In this document: positions 45,101-54,871 of the stretch, piece by piece
Numbering within the stretch: the stretch's first letter is position 1
Layout of the letters: each line of letters begins with the position of its first letter
Source of the DNA: Phoronis australis
Taxonomy: Eukaryota > Phoronida > Phoronidae
DNA length: 64,000 bases
Reading direction: 5' to 3'
NCBI GenBank assembly: GCA_002633005.1
Contig: NMRA01000088.1
Span: 505,074-569,073 of the forward strand
The notes under the pieces: generated by a model
The model's database searches: none
What the model saw: only the letters and a program-made list of their open reading frames with translations
What the model was told of the DNA's origin: nothing
Translations under genes and position numbers: made by a program

Positions 45101-47381
45101 GCTCTTTCAGCGGTGAATCCATATAAAATGCTTGGCTACTTCAGAAGTGTCGACGGAAGCGCGCGCACAATAAATCCCCGCGAAAAGTTTTCATACGGCC
45201 ATCACCTGAATGACAAATTTTAGATACTCTAATTGAGGCAGTCTAGTAATGGCGCCTACGGAGGTCGCATATCAGTTATACGTTATCGCGTCCGAAATAT
45301 GTTTCGAGATTTTTGTTTCAACAGCATTACTCTAGTATTCAGTTATTTTGGTGTGTTGTTACAGACACTGATTATTATATTAGTGGTGTAAACGCACGAT
45401 GACTGGACCAGGTCGTAATCATGACGCACTGGCTTTTGGATATTTAGCGTTCAAAGTAAACAACGAACTTTTGCCACAGTGAACCGAAAAGCTGAAATGT
45501 CCCGTTGAAGTTATCAGTATGCCTCTTAGAGATGGTGCATATCTACTGAAACCGTGGCATAAAAAGCTGTCAATGTTTCGTCCAGCAGCAGCAGCAGCAG
45601 CAGCACCACCACCACCACCACCACCACTACCACCACCACTACCACCACCAGCAGAAGCAGCAGAAGCAGCAGCAGAAGCAAGCATCTGAGCAGCGCCAGC
45701 ACCAGAGCACCAACAGCAAGCAGCAGCAAGCAGCAGCAAGCAACAGCAGCAGCATCATCAGCAGCAACAGCAGCAACATGCATAAGTGTAACAAAACGAA
45801 AGCCTAAGCGTATCATTGGCGAAATGGGAGAACGTTACGCACCTAAATTACGTGCGTGTGTTAATTCTTGTTAAGGGCTTAAAGTCATTATTTGCGGCGA
45901 ACGCTGCAAACAATTACTTTACGCCGTTAAAGTTATTTTACGCCTCTGATGATTACTTTACGTCTCTAACAAAAATTAACTAACGCACGTAATTTATTTG
46001 CGTGAAACGCATGGGGAAAGTTTGTCATAGGGTTTCAAATCAATCGAGGTAATGTCACGTTAGTTTGGCAAAAGGTAACTAAAGAACACGGGTAAATTTC
46101 AACTAGAAATTAGGCAGAGTTATCTATTGATTGTGGTCCTCGATTGCTCTGATCGAGGTAAAACAAATCGTCGAAAGACACTAAAGCCTTCCTTGAACGA
46201 TTTTTTTATTCTTGATTGATCTGGCAATTTCCGGTGGTCCTAACAATGAACAAGCTAATCACGTAAATTCGATTTAAACATTGAAATACACTTTCAAGTA
46301 TCCAACTGTGATACGAGTCGCATTACATCTACGCGAGAACAATGAAACAACTGCAGTGGCCGCTGTGGTAATGAGGACGATTAAGATATTGGAGCAAAAT
46401 GCTATCGACAACTTTAAGGTGATTTTGTCCGAATCAATCACGACTACGCTTGGAACCGACAGAATGTTCCTGATTTGCAAGCATGCCTGATATAGAGCTC
46501 CTTAAAATGGAGCGAAGAGCCAGACAACCCGGTCGGTGGGCATAGTGCTGAGACCGACTTACGGATTTGATGATGAGAACTACATGTACATGACGAGTTT
46601 TTACCGACAACAAAGAAAAATAGTGTTGTTTTATTTAGTTCTCTCTGCACTGTATCTGAATAAAAAAGACCCACTTGTTGATCACATGCACGGCCAAACA
46701 GATTCGATCAAACTTTCGGCCGACTGAAGTTCTCGATCCGATTCTACATGTACGGTCGCTAACCCGGTACGTCAGTTTTCGATAAGTAAAGCATACATGA
46801 ACATTTCACAACAGTGTCCTAGTCCTTATGTATGAGTAAACTGGAAGTCTGATACCATTACAATACAATTGTATTCATTGCCTTTCGTTAGTTTTTTGTA
46901 AGCGAATCTTGCCTCAGCGGGTATACCAAGTCATCGTAAAAGAACCGAATTGTTGCCTCCCAAATCCCGATGGTTACTTTAATTAGATTGATATCATTTC
47001 TAGCAAATGCCTCAGTGATCTTCAGGAAATGAAAGACTTCTCGCGGTGATGTACCCGTTATTTGAACGTGGATCAGTAAAACCGAATTGTGCATCGTTTT
47101 ACGTTTGAGTTGTTTAGATTGAAGCTGCAAACATGCTTCAAGTTCATTTAAGGTAGGCAGCCTACACAAATCGCGTGCAAAGGCACGTGCGCTTACCATG
47201 AGCAGCTACAGCAACAGCACCAGCAGAAACAACAATGCTTAGAACCTCGACTGGAGGCTGGAGACGGCGGCGGCGTTTCCACTATGCTGGAATTGCGGTT
47301 GTTCCTCATGTTATTATGATGTTCTGTGTTGTGGAGTGAGGAAGTGGACGATTGCCCCCTTACAGACACTACACTGCTCAT
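32987..47381 (-). CDS. Gene B: RGS protein of the RZ subfamily (RGS17/19/20-like)
   Basis: Four minus-strand exons (47197-47381, 40445-40506, 34431-34597, 32987-33163) join with matching phases (2, 1, 0) into 196 residues. Residues 1-49 are Ser/Asn-rich with a PPPSP segment. Residues 50-62 are a cysteine string with nine cysteines (CCFCWCCCCSCSC), the signature of RZ-family RGS proteins and known in vertebrates to be palmitoylated. Residues about 72-190 form a complete RGS domain with EYSEEN, FWLACEDLK, YEDYISILSPKE, FDEAQ and RDSYPRFLNS. Residues that in RGS4 contact the G-alpha subunit appear kept: E99, N100, N152, D175, R179. The family accelerates GTP hydrolysis on Gi/o/z alpha subunits at membranes. 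The RZ assignment is firm; the paralogue cannot be chosen. Confidence 0.96.
33353..33559. mobile_element. Short palindromic element in gene B intron 3
   Basis: GAACACCTCG at 33353-33362 and its exact reverse complement CGAGGTGTTC at 33550-33559 bound a 207-bp segment. A plus-strand frame inside has no known domain. Only one copy was found in the window, so the call is tentative. Confidence 0.35.
33940..34063 (-). mobile_element. MITE, CAGTAACGCTAGGACC family, copy 2
   Basis: Ends CAGTAACGCTAGGATATCGC and (reverse strand) CAGGAACCCTAGGACCTAGC. Relative to the 16699 copy the inside is inverted: GCTAAAAAGCAAGACTTC comes first and TGGCTAGATTTTAGC last. It sits in gene B intron 3, about 370 bases from exon 3. 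Confidence 0.75.
34431..34597 (-). CDS. Gene B coding exon 3 (core of RGS domain)
   Basis: A 167-nt exon between acceptor GTGTTTACTTTTCAG and donor AAAGAA|GTAAGA. It encodes residues 84-138, including FREFLRGEYSEENMLFWLAC and IYEDYISILSPKE. These blocks are nearly the vertebrate RGS17/20 sequence as I recall it. The exon ends in phase 0. Confidence 0.97.
40445..40506 (-). CDS. Gene B coding exon 2 (start of RGS domain)
   Basis: A 62-nt exon between acceptor TTTTCACTTTCAG and donor TTCAG|GTACTT. It encodes PSLEDIKSWSESFDKLMRSS, which matches the first helix region of RZ-type RGS domains. It completes a cysteine codon with exon 1 (TG+T) and an alanine codon with exon 3 (G+CC). The donor is weaker than consensus, but the frame and homology fit exactly. 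Confidence 0.95.
41640..41905 (+). repeat. Degenerate ATC/TCA trinucleotide tract in gene B intron 1
   Basis: The stretch is dominated by TCATCA, CATCAT and TCGTCG triplets with interruptions. Open frames across it give His- or Ser-rich products that reflect the repeat and not a gene. It lies in the 6.7-kb first coding intron of gene B. Confidence 0.8.
43128..43258 (+). mobile_element. Fragment of ACTGAAATGATTGRTCGGTGA MITE family
   Basis: GATCACGCGAGACCACGC, AATCACGCAAGTGAAAG and CCACTGAAGTGATAGGTCGG then GAATTATTTGA match the order in 57652-57912. A further possible relative with a TGCGTTCGGTAAGTAAG end begins near 43612. Confidence 0.55.
45583..45780 (+). repeat. Compound CAG/CAC triplet repeat in gene B intron 1
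   Basis: A (CAG)n run is followed by (CAC)n with CTA interruptions, then mixed CAG/AAG and CAG/CAA/CAT triplets. Opposite-strand frames give poly-Leu/Val or poly-Ala/Gly and plus-strand frames give poly-Gln, all without flanking protein-like sequence. No gene is called. It is probably length-variable between individuals. Confidence 0.85.
47197..47381 (-). CDS. Gene B coding exon 1 (N-terminus and cysteine string)
   Basis: ATG at 47381 directly follows an acceptor-like GTTTTCTTTTCCAG, so the ATG probably opens an exon whose upstream partner is untranslated. An in-frame TGA 27 bases before the ATG rules out read-through. The exon ends at donor TCATG|GTAAGC, leaving two bases (TG) that combine with T from exon 2 to make the last cysteine of the string. 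Reading on into the intron would give W and a stop. Confidence 0.93.
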
Positions 47382-49328
47382 CTGGAAAAGAAAACAGAGT
47401 CGAGTTCAAAGTTGAAATTTCGCTGGTGGATTAACACTATGGCCTTTGAATTTGCTCACTTTGAATTGAGCTACTCCAAAAATATGTCTTAAATCGCTAG
47501 GGCAAACAGGGAATCGCCAGCTTAACCCCACGCCTGTATCCCCGTATTAGCATAAATGTTGGAACAGCGACATGGTGGGCTACGGTTTTGCCCAGCGTAC
47601 CTTTTCATGCAACCGTAAAAGTATGTAGCTTCTTCGTTGTCTTTTAGGATCACAATCCATTTGCGCAGAGGATGAAATGGGTTATAGGAAAAGAACGACG
47701 GCAGAAAATCGACCGAAATCTAGAGCTGCAATTAATTTCCCGCTGACAGAATAGATGCAAGTTGTCACCTGATGTCGTGCAGGCGGTAAAATGTAAAACC
47801 AAATTGACAGCTTGACGTCACCGATCAATGCAGACGAAATAAGAACGTGCACTCCTCGTAAACGGTTTATAGCGTCTGTTTTTTTTCTGACCGGTTTGCG
47901 ACACGGTCGACAATTGACTAAAATAATTGCGTTTCAGACCAGTAATGTGATGGCATGACATATGACGTGAGCTTGTAAAATGAATAAAATATCACCCAGT
48001 CTTCATCGTCCAAGACTTCATAACATGCCAGAGAGTGCAAGGTAGGTTTCTAAGTTCAAGTCTGCCTTCAAAACCACAAGGTCAAAGAGGAGGAATGGAG
48101 AAGAGAGAGCGAGATCTGCGTTCAGTTTTTAACACCTTTATGCTATAGAAAACACAGAAGCAAATACACATCTGAAAAGTCTGGTCAATGCTCGATGCGA
48201 CCTCATATTTTGTGTGGCGACCTGGGAAAACTCAAAAGTCGCCACTAAGTCACACAATAATTCTCCCGAAATTCGTTTCAAAGTTTGTGATGACTTCCAA
48301 ACTTTAAATCACGAACGGTTTTTTCTTGATTTAATAACTTTGGTTGATTAAAGCATGCATTTCGTGAAATCACTGCATTTGCCACCACATCAATCAGCAC
48401 ACATCGGACGGAAGTCGGAATTGTTCAGCAAAAATCGGGCAAGATAGGTGAACCACTTGCCTCCAGTGGATGCGATCGTCTGCGTTCCATCTTCGTTGGC
48501 AGGAGGAACTGAGTTAGAGATTGAGCAGTACCTATTTTTTACGGGGAAAATTTGAAGAGATTGGCGTAAGTTTCTGAGAACGGAGTACGACATGAACTTT
48601 TTTGTTGTCGACGATTTCGACGTCAGTTTTGGCGACCTCAAAATTGGTTTGGCGATATGTGATTTTAACCAAGTCGCCAAATGGCGTCAGGCTAGGTGTT
48701 GAGCACTGCGGATACAAACAAATCACAAAATCGCTGGAGGAGACATTTGTCGACCATTAAGGAAAGCTAGAAGGCATGTTCTGGTATTAAAACATATTCA
48801 CAAGCGTGTTTACTCAGTCACACCTACAGAACGTCACCGCGTTTTTGTCCTTTAGTTGAATTGAAATTAATTACCATGAATCGTTTGAAATTTTGCTGCT
48901 GGAAGCATTTCCTTGGCGACTAAAACTAATCCGTTATGAGAAACAACGCAACACGGCATGGTCTGAAGCATTGACCAGGCTACCTGCGAGCTCTTCTCAA
49001 GTCTAGAAAACATTTCTCATCTGCTGAGTAAGGGGACCAAATTTGTAGCAGAAAGTGGCTGATGTCAAAAGTGTTTTTTGCAAAAGAAGCGGGTTTGGCT
49101 TCTTTTTTCATGTTTGGAACGCCACGGTGAGGCAAAAATTTCTTTTATACCTTGTTGCTACACGTTCTCTTGCGTCACGACTATACGTCATCAAAGTGAA
49201 CGCAAAACTAAAGATCACCTGCATTGTATTCAAAATATGTCAGGGATTGAAATCCGAAGAAAGATCAGACACGTAGCATTTGCCATTGACTCACACATAG
49301 CAGCAATTTGGGAACAAAGTGCTGTTCA
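47382..49328. other. Sequence upstream of gene B coding exon 1
   Basis: The region must hold intron sequence and possibly a 5' exon of gene B, but no convincing exon or promoter element was seen. Confidence 0.4.
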
Positions 49329-49492
49329 GGGGCGGATCCAGGATTTTGAGTTGGGGGGGGGGGCAGGACAGAGTATCAGCCATGATTTTGACCGTCAGAC
49401 ATCCGCACTCCCGAACTGCCAAATGGAATATGGGATAATTTTAGGGGGGCCATGGCCTCGTTGCCCCCTCCCCCTAAACCCACCACTGCTGT
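49329..49492 (+). mobile_element. hAT-like short element, CAGGGGCGGATCCAGG family
   Basis: It begins at GGGGCGGATCCAGGATTTTG and ends at GGGGGCCATGGCCTCGTTGC...CCCACCACTG. The copy at 57130-57290 is the same sequence reversed, sharing GACATCCGCACTCCCGAACT-type and CCATGGCC blocks. CAGKGGCGG ends resemble hAT termini, but no target duplication was established. Confidence 0.6.
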
Positions 49493-50361
49493 TAGAGCAG
49501 TGTTGTTACTGTTTCACAGTCAACAAGCCTTCAAGAGACAATTTGGTGATCACGTTGCACAAATAACCTTCCTGAGTATCAGTGTTTCGCGTTTCATGCA
49601 AGATCTTAGAAAATTCGATATAAACACCTTCAAGTATTCATTATCAACTGATTAGAGTGTACATCGTCTTCCATAAAGAAGAAGCCGAATTGTTGAAATA
49701 CCAGTTATCATCTTGAAGGATTCCCGCTAAGCTATTTTTTAGTTTTTAAAATTTCGATTCGTATGTATCAAATGTACAGCACACAATATAACTAGATCAT
49801 AACTTACTTTTATATAATAAAAGAGAAATTTTAATTTGAAAGTAAATTTTGCCAATTTCCTTGTTTCCCGCCCCAAGATACATGTATCATGGTTAGTACA
49901 CAGGTTTGTGATCTTACCCAACACAAAATGTGGCTGACGGTCATATGGAAATTGCAACCATAGCGAGCCACACAGCTGTAATTGTTACGGAAACGGTGAC
50001 AATACAACACAGTAATTGTTGTAAATCAGACATTAATTCCGTGTTTGAAATATTCGTCTTGTATGGTGAGTCTTTTCGATTCCATAACACTTTCAGTTCT
50101 TTCGACTAAGGCTTGCTGGAAGCCCGAGCAATCAAGGTACGAACCCGGGACATTATTATTGAGTCAGAAATGAAAACAATCATGGTGATGATTTAATAAC
50201 GGAACAACATACACCAAAAATTTTGAAAGAACTCACCCCAGGATTTTTCAATGTCTTATTTTATTACGCGGTAGGAGAGTTGGCAACGAATCTATCCATT
50301 CTGCAGGCATTGTAGGTTTTTGAATTCCCAATAAAGTTGAACTGTAGGCCTAACTGGTTAA

Positions 50362-51856
50362 AGGAGAATGCCACCCAAAAAACAACCTATTTTGTATCAA
50401 TTTAGATCGAGTAGTTCCACTCGATAACAGCAAGTTCAGTTGTTTTACCTGACACCTGACGTCAGACGGAGGTGTTGAAATTAACCAATGACGTAATCGG
50501 TTCGTACGCACTCGTTTCAGCCGTTCACAACACGCTTACTGGTGTCAACTTATCGCTTGAATGCATCGTTTTACACTAATAAATCATCAAAGTTCGATGT
50601 GAAACCCTTACAAATATATTGAGTTCTTGAACAAAAGTATTGTTTTATTTCACTGTTACGGATTCATAGGTATTTGAACGTGCCGTAGCCTACAGAGGGC
50701 GGTAGGCCACTTAACCATGGTCGATCGCGGGAGTTTGGATCTGTTTGGTGATAAATTCGAATCATTCTTCCATGAAATACAGACAGGAGAACATAGCTGT
50801 GTGTTGCACTTTTAGACTTGCAATTTTTTTCAGCTCTAAACACACAAAACGCTTGGTATCCCAACCGGTGTCTCGGAACCCGAACAGACCCGTCCCGGCC
50901 GCCGGAACTGGACATCACAAACATAAACAAGCTTAGGTTGGAAACTAAACCTCCAGTCACAAAAAGACTACACAGTGAGCCAATGAAATAATGTGCACGT
51001 AATTATTTTGGTGACCCGAAACTGCAAATCTACTTACTTGTCGGGAGCCGCGAAGTCAGGTTCCCTTCCACAGAACCGTCAGGGCAAAAGTTGTACAGTA
51101 ACAATGATGTGAATAATGTATTTGTATATCTAAATAAAGATTACTTTAACATGTGACTATAGAATACAAAATCGAGTTATTGTTTCACAACAGCTTTTTG
51201 TCACAAAATACTGAATTAGCATGCGCTCACACGGCCTCGGAGCCGGTCAAGGTTGCATATGAAACCGGTAACGCCATGGTTTATTCATGGTAACATGGCA
51301 ACTCGCAATCCCGACTTAGACGAGAGTTCATCCGACGAAGACTTCACAGGTGCAGGTGAGGTGGATCATTAAGTTTCACAGGCTCTCAGTTCGAACCGGA
51401 ATACACTGATCAAGAAATACTAGAGAGGCGCCGTTCACAGGCAACGGGACGTATGGATAGTTCTTTGGTAAGCCCGCATTCGTTAGACTCACTCTCCACG
51501 AAATGCCGGCGACAGACAGGGAGATGTTTCAAGGCCTCATCTTTCTATTAACAGCGTACTTTTCATTCTTCAATACCGCGAGCCACTTCCTAAGCATTTC
51601 GGGCTCTCGAGGAAGTCGAAAAAAACATATACCCGCTTTCCTCGCAGCTTCATAGTTCGGACAAGCGGGAACGATGCACCGCAACATAGCGGCATTCACT
51701 CTGCAATGAACCACCGACGTCGCTGCGTCTTTTGTTGCCTTCCTCACAGGTGAACGCGACACCTCTCGGCAAAGTAAGGTCGACCGTATGCGAGGCGATG
51801 TGGATATAGGCCGATTAAGACAGTAAAAAAAAAATTAAATCGGGTGGCATTCTCCT
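50362..51856 (-). mobile_element. Kolobok-like THAP transposon, copy 2 (non-autonomous)
   Basis: A 1495-bp element flanked by TTAA at 50358-50361 and 51857-51860, with perfect 15-bp inverted ends AGGAGAATGCCACCC. It is in opposite orientation to copy 1 and aligns with it from both ends (for example TAGATCGAGTAGTTCC and GACGGAGGTGTT subterminally). There is no catalytic domain. Copy 2's ends match each other better than copy 1's, which carries one mismatch. Confidence 0.82.
51529..51762 (-). pseudogene. THAP domain fragment in transposon copy 2
   Basis: It encodes the first half of a THAP domain: CIVPACPNYEAA, FFRLPREPEMLRKWLAVLKN. It then stops at about residue 77, before the closing C-x2-H pair, so it cannot fold as a complete THAP finger. 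The equivalent frame in copy 1 runs through to VCGRHF. A two-residue insertion (AARKAG against AAG) also separates the copies. Confidence 0.75.
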
Positions 51857-51932
51857 TTAAGTAAACACAAATGTAAATTTTCACACATCGTAGTAACAAC
51901 TGCGCGCCGCCTTTTAGGTAGTCAAGGAAATT

Positions 51933-54871
51933 CGACACAATTTGCCTAAAACAGTAGTTTTACGACAGTGACTAACTTATAAATTCGCTTCGCAGTTAGC
52001 GCATATAAAAAACATTGTAATATGTATTTATGTCAAACAAAAGGTTATTCAATTTCAAAAATGTTCATTTTGTGTGGAGTTTTTGTTATTTTGGCCTTCA
52101 ACAATAGCGCGCAACATCACTGAAATTTCACAATGACGTCACACTAAACAATAGGCAAACCTAAGTGTGGACATTAGGTGTGACGTAATTCAAACAGCAA
52201 TTTTGAATTTGTTAAAGAAGAGATTTGTTGTCAACTAAACTCATTTCACAATACCAACAATATAATATAATCGTCATATTGCGAAATGCAGCGGGGCAAT
52301 CGGAATCGTAAAATTGGCGCTCAACTTTGGCATTGTTAATTGATGCTGCTCGAACTAATATAGCCAAAAACGAAATCATAATTAATTTTTATTCTTATTT
52401 CATAGAAACAAGATGGGCATCAACACATAAGATAAAAAATAACGATGTAACTTCTTGTGTAGAAGCCAAAACGTTGATATTTTAGGTACTAGAATCCAGA
52501 AAAAAACGTTCAAATAAGCCGACATAAGAAAGCCAGTAGACCGGGAAATAAAATTAAAGCGGCTAAAACATAAAACTGCCACCGAACAACGAAATTTAAC
52601 CCATTTCCAAAAGGATTTCAATAATCAATTTAATTCAAATTTTGAACAGAGGTGCCTTTACTTAGGCGGCTGTGACAAAAAAACTAATTCAGTGACCCCG
52701 AACATTTTTGCAGAATTGTAGTAGGCAATGACCAAAATACAAAATATGAAAACTAAAAATCAACGAAAAATTGATACCGTGAAGAACCCCTTAATCGACT
52801 TATAACCTTGCTGATTTACTCAAATCAAGATTTCAAAGCGTGCAATATCTTTCCGAATTTCGTATTGCAGTTGCTGACCGCAAATATTCTGGGCGAGTGA
52901 CGAATTAATGCAACAGTCGCGCAGGAAACACCCTGAAAATATTGATAATCGGGTAAATTTACGAGTAAGGTAAGTAGTATAAATAAAATCATAATTATCA
53001 ATTGTGACTGGCCACTTGGCAATATTTTTCATGCCAGATATTATAAGAAAATGTCGTGCTTTCTTGTTTGCAAACACTTAAATGTGATGGTCAGCTGGAG
53101 AAAACTCTGACCAGGGGTATGTCTCGTGAAAGGTTACTCAAGACTCAGAAATTAGGTCGTGCGCACCACACGCTATTTCTGAAAAAATAATTAATTCTCC
53201 CTAAAGTAAAAGTGCTAGGTCTCTGAGAATAAACACATGGCTGCTAGTTACTGAGATAATCTCTATATATTATTTCTAGAGTGTGGTGCACTCACAATTA
53301 TTTAGCTAAACCCTTTTTCAGCAATTGCCAAGTGGAAGCGTAAGGTCAAATTTCAGTTTTTAGTCTTAAGTCACTTACGAGAAACACATCCCCGATATCA
53401 TAGTAAGATCATACACGCTAGTGTTGGTTTACGAAATGAATAGCATCAGGCTTGTGGGGCACTTTTGTCTCTCTCACTCGAGATATCGATTATTCCTAAG
53501 ACAGCTTCTAAATCGAAAACTGACGACAAGAACTTAGCAAAGGACAGTGATAAATTGATGTAATATACCAGGAGAAATTATTAACACGTGAATGGGCTTA
53601 ATTGAAACACATGATGTCGAGCAGGTGAATTGGGATATTACGTAACAACCTTGTGCACAAGTAGTCTAGCAAATCCACGACTCCAGAGGGCGTAACCTAC
53701 AAAAGAATTGCAAGAGAAACCTTTATGAAGAAAAAAAAAACGATTAGCGAAAGATGTTTTTTTCAAGATGGCGAACAAAATGGCCGTCAAAACGTTGTTC
53801 TGCCAAGTTACCTTCATGCAACAGCTGGAAATACATTAAAAAGGCAGGCCATTGACACTTCTCACATTCGATAAAATGCGCGAAATCTACATTTGAAACC
53901 CAACGTGGCCGGCAAAATGGCGAATGATGACATTTCGGTGTTACACGGTGTCCTTATAAAACTTTGCCTTGGAAATGGTAGATTTATATGTTTGTCTAAG
54001 GTAGACAACATCTGGAGGTTAGTTTAAAGGGGATCGATACAGTTTTAAGTTATCGTTGACTCTTTTCAAATTTTCATGATTGATATTTTGTATTTTTCCT
54101 GCTACAAATCTGGAAAAAAATGTAGGGGTCACTGAATTAGTTTTTCCATTACAGCCGACAAAACAAAAATGGGAAATTTACATGTACAACTGAAAAGCCT
54201 TTTCCAATTAAATTACTGATTGAAATACTTTTGAAAATGAATAAATTTCGTTGTATAATTACGGAAAATTTAATCATATTTCCCGGCATGCTGTTTTTCT
54301 TACACCGGCGTAAGTAACGGTTTTACAACTTTTTTCTGAATTTCGAGTTCCTCAAATTTTAATGTTTTCGCTTTTACTTAATCAGTTACATTGCTATTTT
54401 TTATTTTATGTTTTATTTTGATGCCATCGTGTTTTCTATGGAATAATAAAAATTAAAAGGGTCACGGACTTTTTGAGCCATTTTATGTAAATAACGCGCC
54501 AAATTCAAGATTACGATAACCCGCTGTATGTAACTCAATGGCGGTTATGGCATGCTGTTGGGATTGTGAAATGTGTTTCTTTAATATATACAATCCAAGA
54601 CAAAAAATTTCTTCTCTAATAAATTCAAATTTGCCGTTTGAATTACGTCACACCCAATGACTAAACTTGGATTTCCGTATTGTATAGAAAGACGTCATTG
54701 TGAAAATTAATGTCGCGCGTTATTATTGAACGACAAGAAAGAAAGAGAAATACAAAAACAACACTTTTCAAATTGAACAGTGTTAAATTTTGATAAAGTC
54801 ACATTCAAATGTTTAAGTTAGTCATTGTCGTAACAGAACGACTACTTTACGGTTTTTGGCAAACTTGTGCC
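51933..54871. mobile_element. 2.9-kb element with very long terminal inverted repeats
   Basis: Left arm about 51933-52795 pairs with the reverse complement of about 54025-54871. Matching blocks in order include GACAATGACTAACTTA, AGCGCGCAACATCA, GGTGTGACGTAATTCAAAC, TTAATTTTTATT...CATAGAAA and AAACTAATTCAGTGACCCC. The arms are imperfect (old). The 1.2-kb centre holds a nested MITE and no transposase. It starts only about 75 bp from the end of THAP transposon copy 2. Confidence 0.75.
53114..53393 (+). mobile_element. MITE related to 28784-29050, nested in the long-TIR element
   Basis: Ends GGGGTATGTCTCGTGAAAGG and (reverse strand) GGGGATGTGTTTCTCGTAAG form imperfect inverted repeats, with TGGTGCAC/GTGCGCACCA-like inner blocks also inverted. 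It shares GAAGCGTAAGGTCAAATTTC and GTCTTAAGTCACTTA with the 28784 copy. Being inside the 51933-54871 element, it inserted later. Confidence 0.7.

Noticed and set aside
45419-45816. Poly-Ala/Gly and poly-Leu/Val frames
   Set aside because: Translations of the CAG/CAC microsatellite in different frames; flanks are not protein-like.
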